DNA of 35,464 nucleotides from Pelagibacterium sp. (GTDB taxonomy: Bacteria > Pseudomonadota > Alphaproteobacteria > Rhizobiales > Devosiaceae), in contig PBNW01000036.1 of the NCBI GenBank assembly GCA_002723255.1, forward strand, positions 1-35,464. The letters are read 5' to 3'. The notes under the pieces are model-generated. The model ran no database searches and was not told the DNA's origin. It saw only the letters and a list, made by a program, of their open reading frames with translations. Position numbers and translations under genes: made by a program. Below are positions 1 through 11,303 of the stretch, piece by piece; position 1 is the first letter of the stretch, and each line of letters begins with the position of its first letter.

Positions 1-1453
1 AAGACGTGGTGATCCGGTCCATGGCGCTGGTCGCCGCGTCCATCACCTCGCCGCCCTCTTCGGCCGATTTGGTGACCGATGCCGCAGTCTGGGACGCATC
101 CTGCGCCCGGCGGGCATTGTCCATGACGGTGGCCGCGAGCTGTTCCATGGCCGCCGAGGTTTCCTCGATGGTGGCCGCCTGACGGGTGGTGCGTTCGGAA
201 AGGTCGTTCGCCCCCGAAAGGATTTCCCCGGTCGCTGTCTTGAGTGTCCGTGACGTGCCGCGCAACTCCAGAACGATGTCGGAGAGCTTTTCGGCAACGG
301 CGTTGGTATCGGATTTGAGCTGGGCGAAGGCGCCCTGATACTCGCCCATCACCCGCGTGGTGAGATCGGTATTGGCCAGAGCCCCGAGCACGCCCGCCGT
401 CTCGCGCAATCCGCGATCGACTGTCGAGACCAGGTCGTTGACGCTTCCGGCCAGCCCATTGAGTTCGGCATCGGCAAAGCTCGCTTCGACACGCTGGGAA
501 AAGTCGCCGGCGATTGCGGCATCGACAACATTGCCGAACGCCACCTGCAGGTCGCCCATCATCGCGCGCCGTGCCTGCTCGTCGGCGATGATCCGCGCCG
601 CCTCGGCTTCGGTCATGGCCGCAACCTTCTGGCCGTTCTCTCGGAACACTTCCACGGCGCGGGCCATATCGCCCACTTCGTTCTTGCGGTCGGTATAGGG
701 CACTTCGACGTCGAATTCGTTCTGCGCGATGCGTCCCATCACCCCCGAAAGGATGGGAATTGGACGCGCGATCAGACGCGACGCGAAAATCGAAACAACG
801 CACATCACGGCAAGCGCGATACCGGCCACGATCATGAGCAGGTTCATGGTGTCGGTTACAACGGCAGTGATCGCGTCCTGGCTGACGCCCACATACAGCA
901 GACCCAGAACGTCCGTCCCCGACAGATAGGTGATCGGCTGGTAGACCGAATAATAGTGCTCACCGTTCACGTCGGTCTCGGTAAAGAGCGCGCCGTTCTC
1001 GAGAATCTGGGTGTGAATTTCACCATTGGCGGGAATCGGGTCCTGAACGATCCGATTGCCATCGCCGTCGACCATCGAGGTCGTCACCTGTTCAAAGGAA
1101 TCGGTTTCGGCATTCCAGGCAAAGATCGCAGCAGTTTCCCCACTTATGCGGCCGATCGAATCGGTAATGTCGTCGTTGTAAAAGCGCGGCATGACCCAGG
1201 TGCCGATGCTTGCAACGTCCCCCTCCTCGGTCCATTCAACCTGAATACCGCCCATGCCGCCCAGAACCGTTGCGGCCGTCCGGATATTGGACTGCTGGCT
1301 GGACCTTGCGACAGCATCGCTGTTGGCCGAAAGATTGACATAGACCGCGATAACGACGGCCCCGACCGAAAGCACCACTGCAGTGACCACCATCGCGGCG
1401 ATCGTGGTGGTCATAGGGATACGACCCAGAATTCTGCTGGCTAAGCCCCGCAT
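1..1453 (-). CDS. Methyl-accepting chemotaxis protein, 3' end outside the window
   Basis: This is the N-terminal 484 residues of a chemoreceptor that senses a periplasmic ligand and signals to CheA/CheW; the C-terminal signalling tip lies beyond the window edge. A membrane segment lies at about residues 14-37. The periplasmic part (about 40-200) has the FAWN...DSFEQVTTSM pattern and a LLYVGVSQ end, typical of Cache_3-Cache_2 sensor domains. A second membrane segment (about 203-226) is followed by HAMP (about 227-280), a further HAMP-like linker (about 300-395) and the start of the methyl-accepting coiled coil (ERTTRQAATIEETSAAMEQL, about 420-439). The ATG at 1453 has a good AAGGAG ribosome site nine bases upstream. 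The ligand is unknown. The family is certain; the sensor subfamily is my reading of the pattern. Confidence 0.95.
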   Translation of the reverse strand, partial: MRGLASRILGRIPMTTTIAAMVVTAVVLSVGAVVIAVYVNLSANSDAVARSSQQSNIRTAATVLGGMGGIQVEWTEEGDVASIGTWVMPRFYNDDITDSIGRISGETAAIFAWNAETDSFEQVTTSMVDGDGNRIVQDPIPANGEIHTQILENGALFTETDVNGEHYYSVYQPITYLSGTDVLGLLYVGVSQDAITAVVTDTMNLLMIVAGIALAVMCVVSIFASRLIARPIPILSGVMGRIAQNEFDVEVPYTDRKNEVGDMARAVEVFRENGQKVAAMTEAEAARIIADEQARRAMMGDLQVAFGNVVDAAIAGDFSQRVEASFADAELNGLAGSVNDLVSTVDRGLRETAGVLGALANTDLTTRVMGEYQGAFAQLKSDTNAVAEKLSDIVLELRGTSRTLKTATGEILSGANDLSERTTRQAATIEETSAAMEQLAATVMDNARRAQDASQTAASVTKSAEEGGEVMDAATSAMDRITTS

Positions 1454-1744
1454 GTCCGTTTGCTCCTTGTGGACGACTAGCTTCCCCCTCCTGGGAAATC
1501 CACGCAAAGCTACGGACATATGATTAAATCATCGTTTCAATCTGCAAGAGCCCAAACACCTCTCAGCGCCCAATGCGCTATTCCCTGGCGGCAAGTCCGC
1601 CCTTAAAAGGGTTCGTGGACGTCCATCCAACTATATTTGAAGTCTATTGCTAAAACTTCATTGGGTCGAGCCGGCAACAGGAGCCCGGTTGCACAACAAC
1701 ACATCCTCAGGGCGCCCAGGCAACGCGCTTTGACTCTCAAGGCA
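1454..1744 (-). promoter_or_regulatory. Upstream region of the chemoreceptor gene, with an AT-rich palindrome
   Basis: No coding region is visible here. The chemoreceptor start has the ribosome site AAGGAG. About 65 bases upstream of the start lies the palindrome ATGATT-A-AATCAT (1520-1532), which could be part of a promoter or operator. A short palindrome TGGACGTCCA lies near 1616-1625. I could not assign convincing -35/-10 boxes. Confidence 0.35.
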
Positions 1745-1771
1745 AAGAAAAAGGCGCCAAAACGGCGCCTT
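1745..1771 (-). terminator. Rho-independent terminator of the atp operon
   Basis: Read on the minus strand, AAGGCGCC, a five-base loop and GGCGCCTT form a perfect eight-base-pair stem (1751-1771), followed at once by TTTCTTT. It lies 30 bases after the atpC stop codon and so ends the atpHAGDC transcript. Confidence 0.9.
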
Positions 1772-1800
1772 GAGCAATCACGATTGCACGAAAACCGAAC

Positions 1801-2223
1801 CTAATGGGCAGCACCGCTCAGCGTGGCATTTTCCAACAGGAGGTTTTTCCAGGTATCGAGCGCGTTCTGAGCCTCGCCCTTGTCTTCGCCATCCGATGTG
1901 GCGGTCAACTCCTGTTGCGCGGCGGAGATGCGCTCTTCGATTTCAGTGCGACCGAACTCACTGGCCGGCTTGGCTTCTTCCGCGAGAATAGTGACACCCG
2001 CATCGGAGATATCGGCAAACCCACCACCCACGAAAAAGTTCGAAACGGCTCCGCTGGTATCGGTCACCGTCACAAAGCCGGGCTTGAGCACGGCCATCAG
2101 CGGCGCATGATCACCCATGACCGTCAGATAGCCTTCGGAACCCGGCACGATCACCGAGCGCGCTTCGGCACTCAAAACGAGAACTTCAGGCGATACGATT
2201 TCGACTTTGACGCCTTCGGCCAT
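1801..2223 (-). CDS. atpC: ATP synthase F1 subunit epsilon
   Basis: This 140-residue protein is the epsilon subunit of the F1 central stalk. It couples rotation of the c-ring to gamma and can inhibit ATP hydrolysis. The N-terminal beta-sandwich is recognisable (VKVEIVSPEVLVLSAEARSV, then GSEGYLTVMGDHAPLMAVLKPG, residues about 5-50). A helical C-terminal part contains the EIEERISAAQQEL segment. The length is normal for alphaproteobacteria. It is the last gene of the operon, 71 bases after atpD, with a strong terminator directly behind it. Confidence 0.97.
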   Translation of the reverse strand: MAEGVKVEIVSPEVLVLSAEARSVIVPGSEGYLTVMGDHAPLMAVLKPGFVTVTDTSGAVSNFFVGGGFADISDAGVTILAEEAKPASEFGRTEIEERISAAQQELTATSDGEDKGEAQNALDTWKNLLLENATLSGAAH

Positions 2224-2255
2224 GTCTTTGTCCGTTCTTCAAGCGTTCGGAAAAT

Positions 2256-2280
2256 GTGCGGGCCGACAGGCGGCCCGCAC
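2256..2280 (-). other. Hairpin between atpD and atpC
   Basis: GTGCGGGCC and GGCCCGCAC pair perfectly (2256-2264 with 2272-2280) around a seven-base loop, in the 71 bases between the atpD stop and the atpC start. On the minus strand it is followed by ATTTT, which is a short T tract. It could be a weak terminator or attenuator, or an mRNA-stability hairpin that lowers epsilon synthesis relative to beta. The structure is seen; the role is inferred. Confidence 0.55.
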
Positions 2281-2294
2281 GATCACATTCACAA

Positions 2295-3813
<1,519 letters not shown>

Positions 3814-3817
3814 TACC

Positions 3818-4702
3818 CTAGAGCGCCTCGGCGCCCGAAATGATTTCGATCAGTTCCTTGGTGATCTGAGCCTGACGCTGACGGTTGTAGCTCAGCTGAA
3901 GCTTTGTGATCATCTCACCGGCATTGCGGGTCGCATTGTCCATAGCGGTCATCTGCGCGCCAAAGAACGAAGCGTTGTTCTCGAGCAAGGCCCTGAAAAT
4001 CTGCACGCTCACATTGCGCGGCAGAAGATCTTCGAGCAAAGCCTCTTCATCGGGCTCATATTCGTAGATCGCCGAACCGGCCTTGAGCGCTTCACCTTCG
4101 GCCTTTTCGAACTCGGCCGGAATGATCTGCTGAGCGGTCGGCACCTGGGAGATGACCGACTGGAACCGCGAGTAGAAAAGCGTGGCGACATCGAATTCGC
4201 CAGCATCATACATCGCCAGGATCTTCGAGCCGATCTCCTGTGCCGTACCATACCCGAGCTGCTTGACGTCCCGCAGGGAAATCTGCTCGCCCATATGCTT
4301 GGCAAGAGCGCGCTTCAAAATATCTGCGCCCTTCTTGCCAACGGTTATGATCTTGACCGTCTTGCCTTCGGCGATCAGCTTTGTGGCGTGCTCGCGGGCC
4401 ATCCGGGCGATCGAGGAATTAAAGCCACCGGCCAGGCCCCGCTCGCCGGTTGCAACCACCAGAAGATGGACGTCCTCCTTGCCCGTGCCCGAAAGCAGCA
4501 ATGGCGCATCGGGACGGCCTTCATAGGCAGCGCCAAGACCGGCCAGAACCTTTTCCATACGCTCGGCGTAGGGACGTGCGGATTCTGCCGCATCCTGGGC
4601 GCGGCGGAGTTTGGCCGCCGCGACCATCTGCATGGCCTTGGTGATCTTCTGGGTCGATTTGACCGAGTTGATCCGGTTTTTTAGGTCTTTCAAAGAGGGC
4701 AT
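3818..4702 (-). CDS. atpG: ATP synthase F1 subunit gamma
   Basis: This 294-residue protein is the rotating shaft of F1. The N-terminal coiled-coil helix is typical ([20 protein letters not shown] then [16 protein letters not shown], residues 1-36), and so is the C-terminal helix with [15 protein letters not shown] and [20 protein letters not shown]. The central Rossmann-like part carries [25 protein letters not shown]. It lies 36 bases after atpA. The length is normal for the family. Confidence 0.98.
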   Translation of the reverse strand: MPSLKDLKNRINSVKSTQKITKAMQMVAAAKLRRAQDAAESARPYAERMEKVLAGLGAAYEGRPDAPLLLSGTGKEDVHLLVVATGERGLAGGFNSSIARMAREHATKLIAEGKTVKIITVGKKGADILKRALAKHMGEQISLRDVKQLGYGTAQEIGSKILAMYDAGEFDVATLFYSRFQSVISQVPTAQQIIPAEFEKAEGEALKAGSAIYEYEPDEEALLEDLLPRNVSVQIFRALLENNASFFGAQMTAMDNATRNAGEMITKLQLSYNRQRQAQITKELIEIISGAEAL

Positions 4703-4738
4703 TGCGCCGAAAGCTCCTTGCCAGCCGGGTCGCCGGAA

Positions 4739-6274
4739 TTAGGCGGTGTAAGTCTTCTTGAAAGCATCGAGAGCCGAAACCAGGCGCTCTTTGATCCCGT
4801 CGGTCAAAGCCTTTTCCTTGGCGATATCGCCAAGAACATCGGCATGCTTGCTCCGCATGTGCGAAAGAAGCGCCTTCTCGAAGGCTCCAACGCCACGCAC
4901 CGGCAGATCGTCGAGATAGCCATTGGCACCCGCAAAGATCACGGCCACCTGCTCTTCGGTCTTGAGCGGCGAAAACTGCGGCTGCTTCAAAAGTTCGGTG
5001 AGGCGTGCGCCACGGTTGAGCAAACGCTGGGTCGCGGCATCGAGATCCGAACCGAACTGGGCGAAGGCCGCCATTTCGCGATACTGGGAAAGCTCGCCCT
5101 TCAAGGAACCGGCAACCTGCTTCATCGCCTTGATCTGGGCCGACGACCCCACGCGGGACACCGACAGACCAACGTTCACGGCCGGGCGAATGCCCTGGAA
5201 GAACAGATTGGTTTCAAGGAAGATCTGACCATCGGTGATCGAGATCACATTGGTCGGAATATAAGCCGACACGTCGTTGGCCTGAGTTTCAATAATCGGC
5301 AGCGCGGTCAGCGAGCCAGCGCCGTGATTCTCGTTGAGCTTGGCAGCGCGTTCGAGAAGGCGGCTGTGAAGATAGAAAACGTCGCCCGGGTAGGCCTCGC
5401 GCCCGGGAGGACGGCGCAAAAGGAGCGACATCTGACGATAGGCGACGGCCTGCTTGGATAGATCGTCATAAGCGATCACCGCATGCATGCCGTTGTCGCG
5501 GAAAAATTCGCCGATCGCACAGCCGGTGAATGGCGCCAGGAACTGCATCGGCGCCGGATCGGAAGCGGTAGCGGCAACCACGATCGAATATTCGAGCGCG
5601 CCATTGTCTTCGAGCATCTTGACGAACTGGGCGACGGTCGAGCGCTTCTGGCCGACGGCGACATAGACGCAATAGAGCTTCTCGCTTTCAGAGGCTTCGG
5701 CCTGATGGGCGGGCTTCTGATTGAGGAAGGTGTCGAGAATGATCGCGGTCTTGCCGGTCTGACGGTCGCCGATCACCAGCTCGCGCTGGCCACGGCCGAT
5801 CGGGATCAAGGCGTCGATGGCTTTAAGGCCGGTCGACATCGGCTCATGCACCGACTTGCGCGGCAGAATGCCGGGAGCCTTGACGTCAACGCGGCGACGT
5901 TCCGTGTATTCGATGGGGCCCTTGCCGTCGATCGGATTGCCCAGACCGTCGACAACGCGACCCAGAAGACCCTTGCCCACCGGGGTGTCGACGATCGAAC
6001 CCGTGCGCTTGACGGTATCGCCTTCCTTGATGTCGCGGTCGGACCCGAAGATCACCACGCCGACATTATCGGCTTCCAGGTTCAGCGCCATGCCCTTGAT
6101 GCCGCCGGGGAATTCGACGAGCTCGCCGGCCTGCACCTTGTCGAGGCCAAAGACGCGCGCAATACCGTCACCGACCGAAAGCACCTGACCGACTTCGGAA
6201 ACCTGGGCTTCCTTGCCGAAATCCTTGATCTGGTCTTTGAGGATCGCGGAAATTTCCGCAGCTTTGATGTCCAT
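4739..6274 (-). CDS. atpA: ATP synthase F1 subunit alpha
   Basis: This 511-residue protein is the non-catalytic nucleotide-binding subunit of F1. The N-terminal beta-barrel domain includes the [12 protein letters not shown] segment (about 34-45). Walker A GDRQTGKT is at about 169-176. The C-terminal helical domain is complete. Its ATG overlaps the atpH stop by one base, so translation of the two is probably coupled. The Fo genes are not in this window, as is usual in alphaproteobacteria, where they form a separate cluster. Confidence 0.99.
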   Translation of the reverse strand: MDIKAAEISAILKDQIKDFGKEAQVSEVGQVLSVGDGIARVFGLDKVQAGELVEFPGGIKGMALNLEADNVGVVIFGSDRDIKEGDTVKRTGSIVDTPVGKGLLGRVVDGLGNPIDGKGPIEYTERRRVDVKAPGILPRKSVHEPMSTGLKAIDALIPIGRGQRELVIGDRQTGKTAIILDTFLNQKPAHQAEASESEKLYCVYVAVGQKRSTVAQFVKMLEDNGALEYSIVVAATASDPAPMQFLAPFTGCAIGEFFRDNGMHAVIAYDDLSKQAVAYRQMSLLLRRPPGREAYPGDVFYLHSRLLERAAKLNENHGAGSLTALPIIETQANDVSAYIPTNVISITDGQIFLETNLFFQGIRPAVNVGLSVSRVGSSAQIKAMKQVAGSLKGELSQYREMAAFAQFGSDLDAATQRLLNRGARLTELLKQPQFSPLKTEEQVAVIFAGANGYLDDLPVRGVGAFEKALLSHMRSKHADVLGDIAKEKALTDGIKERLVSALDAFKKTYTA

Positions 6275-6834
6275 TAGCTGACCCCTTTCATGGCGATCTT
6301 CATGGCCGAAAGTTTTGTCTTGAGGGAGGTATCGATCATCTGGCTCCCGACCTTGACCACAAGGCCGCCGATCAGGCTTTCATCGACACGTGTAATAAGG
6401 GAAACGTCCTTGCCGACCTTGTCCTTGAGAACACCGGCAAGTTCAGTTTCCTGTTCTTTTGTCAAAGGCGCGGCGGAAGTCACTTCCGCGCTCACTTCGT
6501 TGCGCGCTTCAGCGGCAAGCATCTTGAACTCGGCAATAATCGCGGCAAGCGCGAAAAGCCGGCCATTTTTGGCCACCAGCCTCAGCGTATTGGCGACCAG
6601 CTCGACCGGCTTGACCTTGTCGAGGATCGCGCTGAGCGCTGCGCTCTTGACGTCTGTGGTGATCGTCGGGCTCACCAGAAACCGCGAAAAATCATCGGAA
6701 GAATCGATTAGCCCGGCAACGGCATCGAGATCCTTTTCGACCGCCTCGATGACCTTGCCGTCCTGGGCGAGATCAAAAAGCGCTGCCGCATAGGGCCGAG
6801 CAATTTTGGACAGAACGGATCGTGGTGCGCTCAA
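6274..6834 (-). CDS. atpH: ATP synthase subunit delta
   Basis: This 186-residue protein is the delta (OSCP-type) subunit that ties the peripheral stalk to the top of F1. The family start [13 protein letters not shown] (residues about 11-23) and the C-terminal segment [20 protein letters not shown] (about 155-174) are clear. The reading frame has no ATG or GTG before an upstream in-frame stop, so the start is taken as TTG at 6834. An AAGG lies very close in front of it and GCGGGG a little further upstream. It is the first gene of atpHAGDC. Confidence 0.95.
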   Translation of the reverse strand: MSAPRSVLSKIARPYAAALFDLAQDGKVIEAVEKDLDAVAGLIDSSDDFSRFLVSPTITTDVKSAALSAILDKVKPVELVANTLRLVAKNGRLFALAAIIAEFKMLAAEARNEVSAEVTSAAPLTKEQETELAGVLKDKVGKDVSLITRVDESLIGGLVVKVGSQMIDTSLKTKLSAMKIAMKGVS

Positions 6835-7055
6835 GCCTTGTAACCCCGCTGCTTGCCCCGCCCTTTATCGTCGTCATCGCCAATAATCGGCGGCGGCGGC
6901 ATAGTTTTCTATATGTATTCGGATCGACAGGGCGAGCGCCAACAAGGGCATGCCCATGAATTCCGGGGTGGCCTTACCATGCCAAAACCGGCCACGCAAG
7001 CGCATCACGGCCAAATTGGGGCGTCGCAAATGTCGCATCGTGACAAGTTCTTCAT
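6835..7055 (-). promoter_or_regulatory. Upstream region of the atp operon
   Basis: This 221-base gap between the ends of priA and atpH should contain the atp promoter. An AT-rich patch at about 6902-6920 is the likeliest place for a -10 region, but I could not fix the boxes. A 61-codon open frame (6874-7059) is probably chance. Confidence 0.3.
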
Positions 7056-9236
7056 TCAATAAAAGCTCATGGGATCGATATCGACCTGAACGCGCAGATT
7101 TCCCTTGGCCGCAGGCCCGGTTTCCAGCCAGAACCGGACATAGCCCGACAGATCGAAGTCCTTGGGGCTCTGGACCAGAATACGCACCCTGTGCCGACCA
7201 CGGACCATGGCGACCGGCGCGTCGGCCGGCCCGAACCGCCTGACCCCCTCTGCCAACGGCGCCGCGGCCATCAGATCTCTGGCCAAAGCCATCGTTTCGG
7301 TGTGCTCATTGCCCGAAACAATCAGGGCCGCCAGCCGGCCGAACGGTGGCAAGCCACCCTGCCGCCGAACCATGAGTTCGTGATTGTAAAACCCCTCCCG
7401 ATCTCCGCTTACCATCGCCTTCATCACCGGATGGTCGGGATGGTAGGTCTGGAGGAACGCCTTGCCCGAACGCGATTCGCGCCCCGCGCGACCCGTGACC
7501 TGGGTCAGAATCTGAAAGGTCTTTTCCGCCGCCCGCGGATCGCCATGCGCCAGCCCCAGATCGGCGTCGATGACGCCGACAAGGCTGAGTTTTTCGAAAT
7601 GATGCCCCTTGGCCACCAATTGCGTGCCGATGATGATGTCATATTCTCCGCGCGCGATCTCGGCGAACCGATCCCGAATCTGGCGCATCGACCCCATGTC
7701 CGAGGACAAAACGACCGGCCGCGCGCCGGGGAACCGTTCCGCCACCTCCTCTGCAAGCCTTTCGATCCCCGGCCCCACCGCGACAAGCGAATCGCTGGCC
7801 CCGCACGAGCCGCACACCTCGGGCGCCCGCTCTTCGTGCCCGCAATGGTGACACATCAGGACACCGCGAAACCGGTGCTCGACCAGCCAGGTTGAACAAT
7901 CGGGGCACTGATATTGATGCCCGCATGACCGGCACAGGGTCAGCGGTGCATAGCCACGCCGGTTGAGAAACAACAGGGCCTGCTCGCCACGATCGAGCGC
8001 ATCGAACACCGCCCGCGCCAGTCTCGGCGCGATCCACTGGCCCTTTTCCGGTCCCTCGGCCCGCATATCGAGCGCCGTGATGTCGGGCAGCGCCGCATCG
8101 GCAAACCGACTTTCGAGCCGCACATGCGCGTAACGGCCGGTCTCCCCATTGTTGCGTGATTCGACTGCTGGGGTTGCCGAAGACAAAATGCCCCGCGCCC
8201 CGGCCATCGAAGCGCGCACCACCGCCATATCGCGGCCATGGTAATTGACCCGGTCGGCCTGCTTAAAGGCGCCGTCATGCTCTTCATCGAGCACCAGAAG
8301 CCCCAATTCGCGAAACGGCAAGAACAGCGCCGAGCGCGCACCGATCACCGCCCTGACCTCGCCCGTCAAAACGCCCCGCCACACCCGGGCCCGTTGAACA
8401 GGCGTCATTTCCGAATGCCATTCTGCGGCCCGCTGGCCGAAGCGCTTTTCGAACCGGTCGAGGAAGGTATGGGTCAGGGCGATTTCGGGCAGGATGATTG
8501 CCACCTGCTTTTCGGTGCGCAGCATATCGGCCACGCTCTCAAAAAACACCTCGGTCTTGCCCGACCCGGTAATCCCGTCGAGCAGAGCCACCGAAAATCC
8601 GCCTTTGTCATGGGCCCGAATCTGATCGAGCGCGGCCTGTTGCGCCTCCGACAGCTTTGCCGGTGCGAAATCGGGCTCGGGCGGCAGGACCGGCGGCGGA
8701 GCCGGAACTTCGACCTGCTGCAGGCAGCCCGACTTGACCAGCCCATCCACCACCGCCGTCGAAACGCCTGCGGCACCAATCAGCGCTGGCTTGGCCCAGG
8801 GGTAGCCGTCCTCCATCACCGAGAGCACCCGCGCCCGTGCATCCGTCATCCTCTCGGGTTCGGGCCCGCCGCGCTTGTAGGCAATCAGTGGGCGTGGCGG
8901 ATCGAGCGCCTCGCGGCTGCGCAACGCGCCCCGCAGCACCATTCCGGGCTGGGCCAGCGTATAGCGCGCCACCCAGTCGATGGTTTTCAAAAGCTCTTCG
9001 GAGAGCGAAGGCACATCAAAGACGTGCTCGATATCCTTGAGCCGGTTATGGGCGAAATTGTCCTTGGGCTCTCCCCAAACCACCCCGAGCGTGGGGCGCG
9101 GCCCCAGAGGCACAACGACGATCGATCCACGCTCGACCACTTTTCCTTCGGGCACCCGATAGGAATAAGGACCGTCGACGGCGACCGCCACCATCACTGC
9201 CACGACCGGACCGAGCGTCATCGAGAGCCTTTGCAC
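7056..9236 (-). CDS. priA: Primosomal replication restart helicase PriA
   Basis: PriA recognises stalled or D-loop forks and reloads the DnaB helicase. The 726-residue protein has the N-terminal 3'-end-binding region (DGPYSYRVPEG, about 21-31), Walker A GITGSGKT (about 221-228) and the DEEH box (about 317-320). Eight zinc-binding cysteines follow (about C435, C438, C444, C447, C462, C465, C475, C478). The helicase C-terminal part includes GTQLVAKGHHFEKL. The start given is GTG at 9236; an ATG at 9221 (MTLGPVVAV) is an equally possible start. The gene is divergent from xerC, an arrangement I recall as common in Rhizobiales. Confidence 0.97.
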   Translation of the reverse strand: MQRLSMTLGPVVAVMVAVAVDGPYSYRVPEGKVVERGSIVVVPLGPRPTLGVVWGEPKDNFAHNRLKDIEHVFDVPSLSEELLKTIDWVARYTLAQPGMVLRGALRSREALDPPRPLIAYKRGGPEPERMTDARARVLSVMEDGYPWAKPALIGAAGVSTAVVDGLVKSGCLQQVEVPAPPPVLPPEPDFAPAKLSEAQQAALDQIRAHDKGGFSVALLDGITGSGKTEVFFESVADMLRTEKQVAIILPEIALTHTFLDRFEKRFGQRAAEWHSEMTPVQRARVWRGVLTGEVRAVIGARSALFLPFRELGLLVLDEEHDGAFKQADRVNYHGRDMAVVRASMAGARGILSSATPAVESRNNGETGRYAHVRLESRFADAALPDITALDMRAEGPEKGQWIAPRLARAVFDALDRGEQALLFLNRRGYAPLTLCRSCGHQYQCPDCSTWLVEHRFRGVLMCHHCGHEERAPEVCGSCGASDSLVAVGPGIERLAEEVAERFPGARPVVLSSDMGSMRQIRDRFAEIARGEYDIIIGTQLVAKGHHFEKLSLVGVIDADLGLAHGDPRAAEKTFQILTQVTGRAGRESRSGKAFLQTYHPDHPVMKAMVSGDREGFYNHELMVRRQGGLPPFGRLAALIVSGNEHTETMALARDLMAAAPLAEGVRRFGPADAPVAMVRGRHRVRILVQSPKDFDLSGYVRFWLETGPAAKGNLRVQVDIDPMSFY

Positions 9237-9340
9237 TGGGAGAACGAAACGAGATCAATCATTGGGCACCATAATTGTCAAATGCGATTCGACCAGCCCC
9301 AATTGGCGCTCTGGTAACCTATGGGCGCTAACATCGCCCC

Positions 9341-10270
9341 ATGACCGACACCGGCTTTGCCATCTCCGATACCCTTCGCGCCCACATATCGAACTGGCGG
9401 CGCGAGCTTGCAACCATCCGGCGGTTGTCCCCCAGGACGCTGGAAGCCTATGGTCGCGACGTCGACCAGTTCATGGCATTTCTGTCCAGCCACCTTGGCG
9501 GAACCGTCGACATCGCCGACCTCAAGACGCTCCGACCAGCCGATCTGCGCGCCTTTCTCGCCGCCCGCCGCCGCAATGATCTGAGCTCGCGCAGCCTTGC
9601 CCGCTCGCTTTCGGGCATAAAATCGCTGTTTACCCATCTCGAACGCGAAGGCATCATGGCGCTCGAGGCACTTTCGGTAATCCGCACGCCAAAACTGCCC
9701 CGATCCCTGCCCAAGCCGCTCTCGGCATCCGAAGCGAAAGGCGCCGGCCCCGCAACCCACGAGCTCGAAGACCGACCCTGGGTGGCAGCGCGCGATGCCG
9801 CAGCAATCGCCCTGTGCTACGGCGCCGGCCTGCGCATTTCCGAGGCCCTGGCCCTGACCCGCGCCGATCTCGACGCCAAGACCCTGCGGATAACCGGCAA
9901 GGGCAACAAGGTGAGGCTGGTGCCGCTGATCTCGCCGGTCAGGACAGCCATCGAGGATTATCTCCGGCTCTGCCCGTTCACCGTTTCGCCCAGCGAGCCC
10001 ATGTTTCGCGGTGTACGCGGCGGCCCGCTCAGCCCTCGCCTGATTCAGTTGCGTCTCGAGCAGTTGCGCGGCGCCATGGGCCTGCCGGCATCGGCAACAC
10101 CGCACGCGCTGCGTCATTCCTTTGCCACCCACCTTCTGGCACGGGGCGGCGATCTGCGGGCTATCCAGGAGTTGCTGGGTCACGCCTCGCTCTCGACCAC
10201 CCAGATCTATACCCATATCGATGGCGAGCGGCTGCTCGAGGCTTACCGCGCGGCCCATCCGCGCCGCTAG
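9341..10270 (+). CDS. xerC: Site-specific tyrosine recombinase XerC
   Basis: XerC works with XerD at dif to resolve chromosome dimers. The 309-residue protein has the N-terminal SAM-like DNA-binding domain (about 15-110) and a complete catalytic domain. The catalytic residues are Arg165 (GAGLRISEAL), probably Lys188 (GKGNK), His255 and Arg258 (HALRHSFATH), His281 (LLGHASLSTTQIYTHI) and nucleophile Tyr290. The XerC assignment rather than XerD or a phage integrase rests on the close fit, the normal length and the position next to priA. Only 104 bases separate it from the divergent priA start. Confidence 0.93.
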   Translation: MTDTGFAISDTLRAHISNWRRELATIRRLSPRTLEAYGRDVDQFMAFLSSHLGGTVDIADLKTLRPADLRAFLAARRRNDLSSRSLARSLSGIKSLFTHLEREGIMALEALSVIRTPKLPRSLPKPLSASEAKGAGPATHELEDRPWVAARDAAAIALCYGAGLRISEALALTRADLDAKTLRITGKGNKVRLVPLISPVRTAIEDYLRLCPFTVSPSEPMFRGVRGGPLSPRLIQLRLEQLRGAMGLPASATPHALRHSFATHLLARGGDLRAIQELLGHASLSTTQIYTHIDGERLLEAYRAAHPRR

Positions 10271-10327
10271 CGCCCGGCGCAATGGAGGTATAGGATCGCC
10301 GGACATTATTCTGGCCAGTACCTCCCC

Positions 10328-11287
10328 ATGTCCGCTTTATCTTCATCCGATCGGGATCAATTCACCGGTCTCGCACTCGCTGCGCTCGGCGCGGCCCTGT
10401 TTGCCACAAAGGGCATTTTCGTAAAGCTCGCCTACGCGCAGGGCCTCGATGCCATAACCACCCTGACCTGGCGCATGCTTCTGGCGACGCCGTTCTTTGC
10501 CCTTATGGGGTTTCTGGCCTACCGCGATCGCCGCGCCGGGCGGGGGCGCCAGGCCAACAGGCCCGTGCCGGCGCGCTCGGTTGCCGGCGCTGCAGCCATC
10601 GGCATCCTTGGCTATTATGGGGCGAGTTTTCTCGACTTTCTCAGCCTCGACCTCATCACCGCCCAGCTCAACCGGCTGGTGCTTTTGACCTATCCGTTCA
10701 TGGTCCTGATCCTGGGTGCGGTGCTGTTCCACCGCCCTCTCAGGGCATCTGTCGTGGGCGCGGCGCTTCTGGCCTATCTGGGCATCGGGGTGATCTTTGG
10801 CCATGACATGGTGATCGAAGGCGAGAGTGTCGTGGCAGGCACGCTGTTCGCGCTGGCCAGCGCTTTGGCCTATGCGCTCTACCAGCTGTTTGCAAAGCCG
10901 CTGATCGATGCACTGGGCCCAAGACTGTTCACCGCCATTGCGATGATCGCGGCGGCGAGTGCTGTGTTCATCCATTTTCTGGCCACCCATCCTATGGCTG
11001 GTCTGGCAATCCCGCCCGGGGCCTTTTCCATCCTGCTGGCGCTGGCGCTCGCCGCCACTGTCGCCCCGGTGTCCATCATTGCCGCAGCCATCGGCATGGT
11101 GGGCGCCGAGCGAACGGCGGTGTTCGGCAATATCTCGCCGATCCTGACCATTGTTCTCGCCATTTTCATTCTCGGTGAGCCCTTCACGCCGATCCATGGC
11201 GTGGGAACGGCACTGGTAATTTGCGGGATTTTGCTGTTCACTCGGCTCACAACCCAACCCAAAAGCGCGGTGCAAACCGGCCAGTAA
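10328..11287 (+). CDS. EamA/DMT-family membrane permease
   Basis: The 319-residue protein is a drug/metabolite transporter of the EamA type. It has about ten hydrophobic segments arranged as two repeats of five. The family features are the start GLALAALGAALFATKGIFVK, the helix-break TWRMLLATPFFAL, and the end of repeat 2, VGAERTAVFGNISPILTIVL. The substrate cannot be read from the sequence. It starts 57 bases after xerC and ends 16 bases before the repeat-protein gene on the same strand, so it could be co-transcribed with either. Confidence 0.9.
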   Translation: MSALSSSDRDQFTGLALAALGAALFATKGIFVKLAYAQGLDAITTLTWRMLLATPFFALMGFLAYRDRRAGRGRQANRPVPARSVAGAAAIGILGYYGASFLDFLSLDLITAQLNRLVLLTYPFMVLILGAVLFHRPLRASVVGAALLAYLGIGVIFGHDMVIEGESVVAGTLFALASALAYALYQLFAKPLIDALGPRLFTAIAMIAAASAVFIHFLATHPMAGLAIPPGAFSILLALALAATVAPVSIIAAAIGMVGAERTAVFGNISPILTIVLAIFILGEPFTPIHGVGTALVICGILLFTRLTTQPKSAVQTGQ

Positions 11288-11303
11288 GAGGGACGAGACT
11301 TTA

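Noticed and set aside
6874..7059. A 61-codon minus-strand frame between priA and atpH
   Set aside because: It has no visible ribosome site or recognisable family and covers the likely atp promoter.
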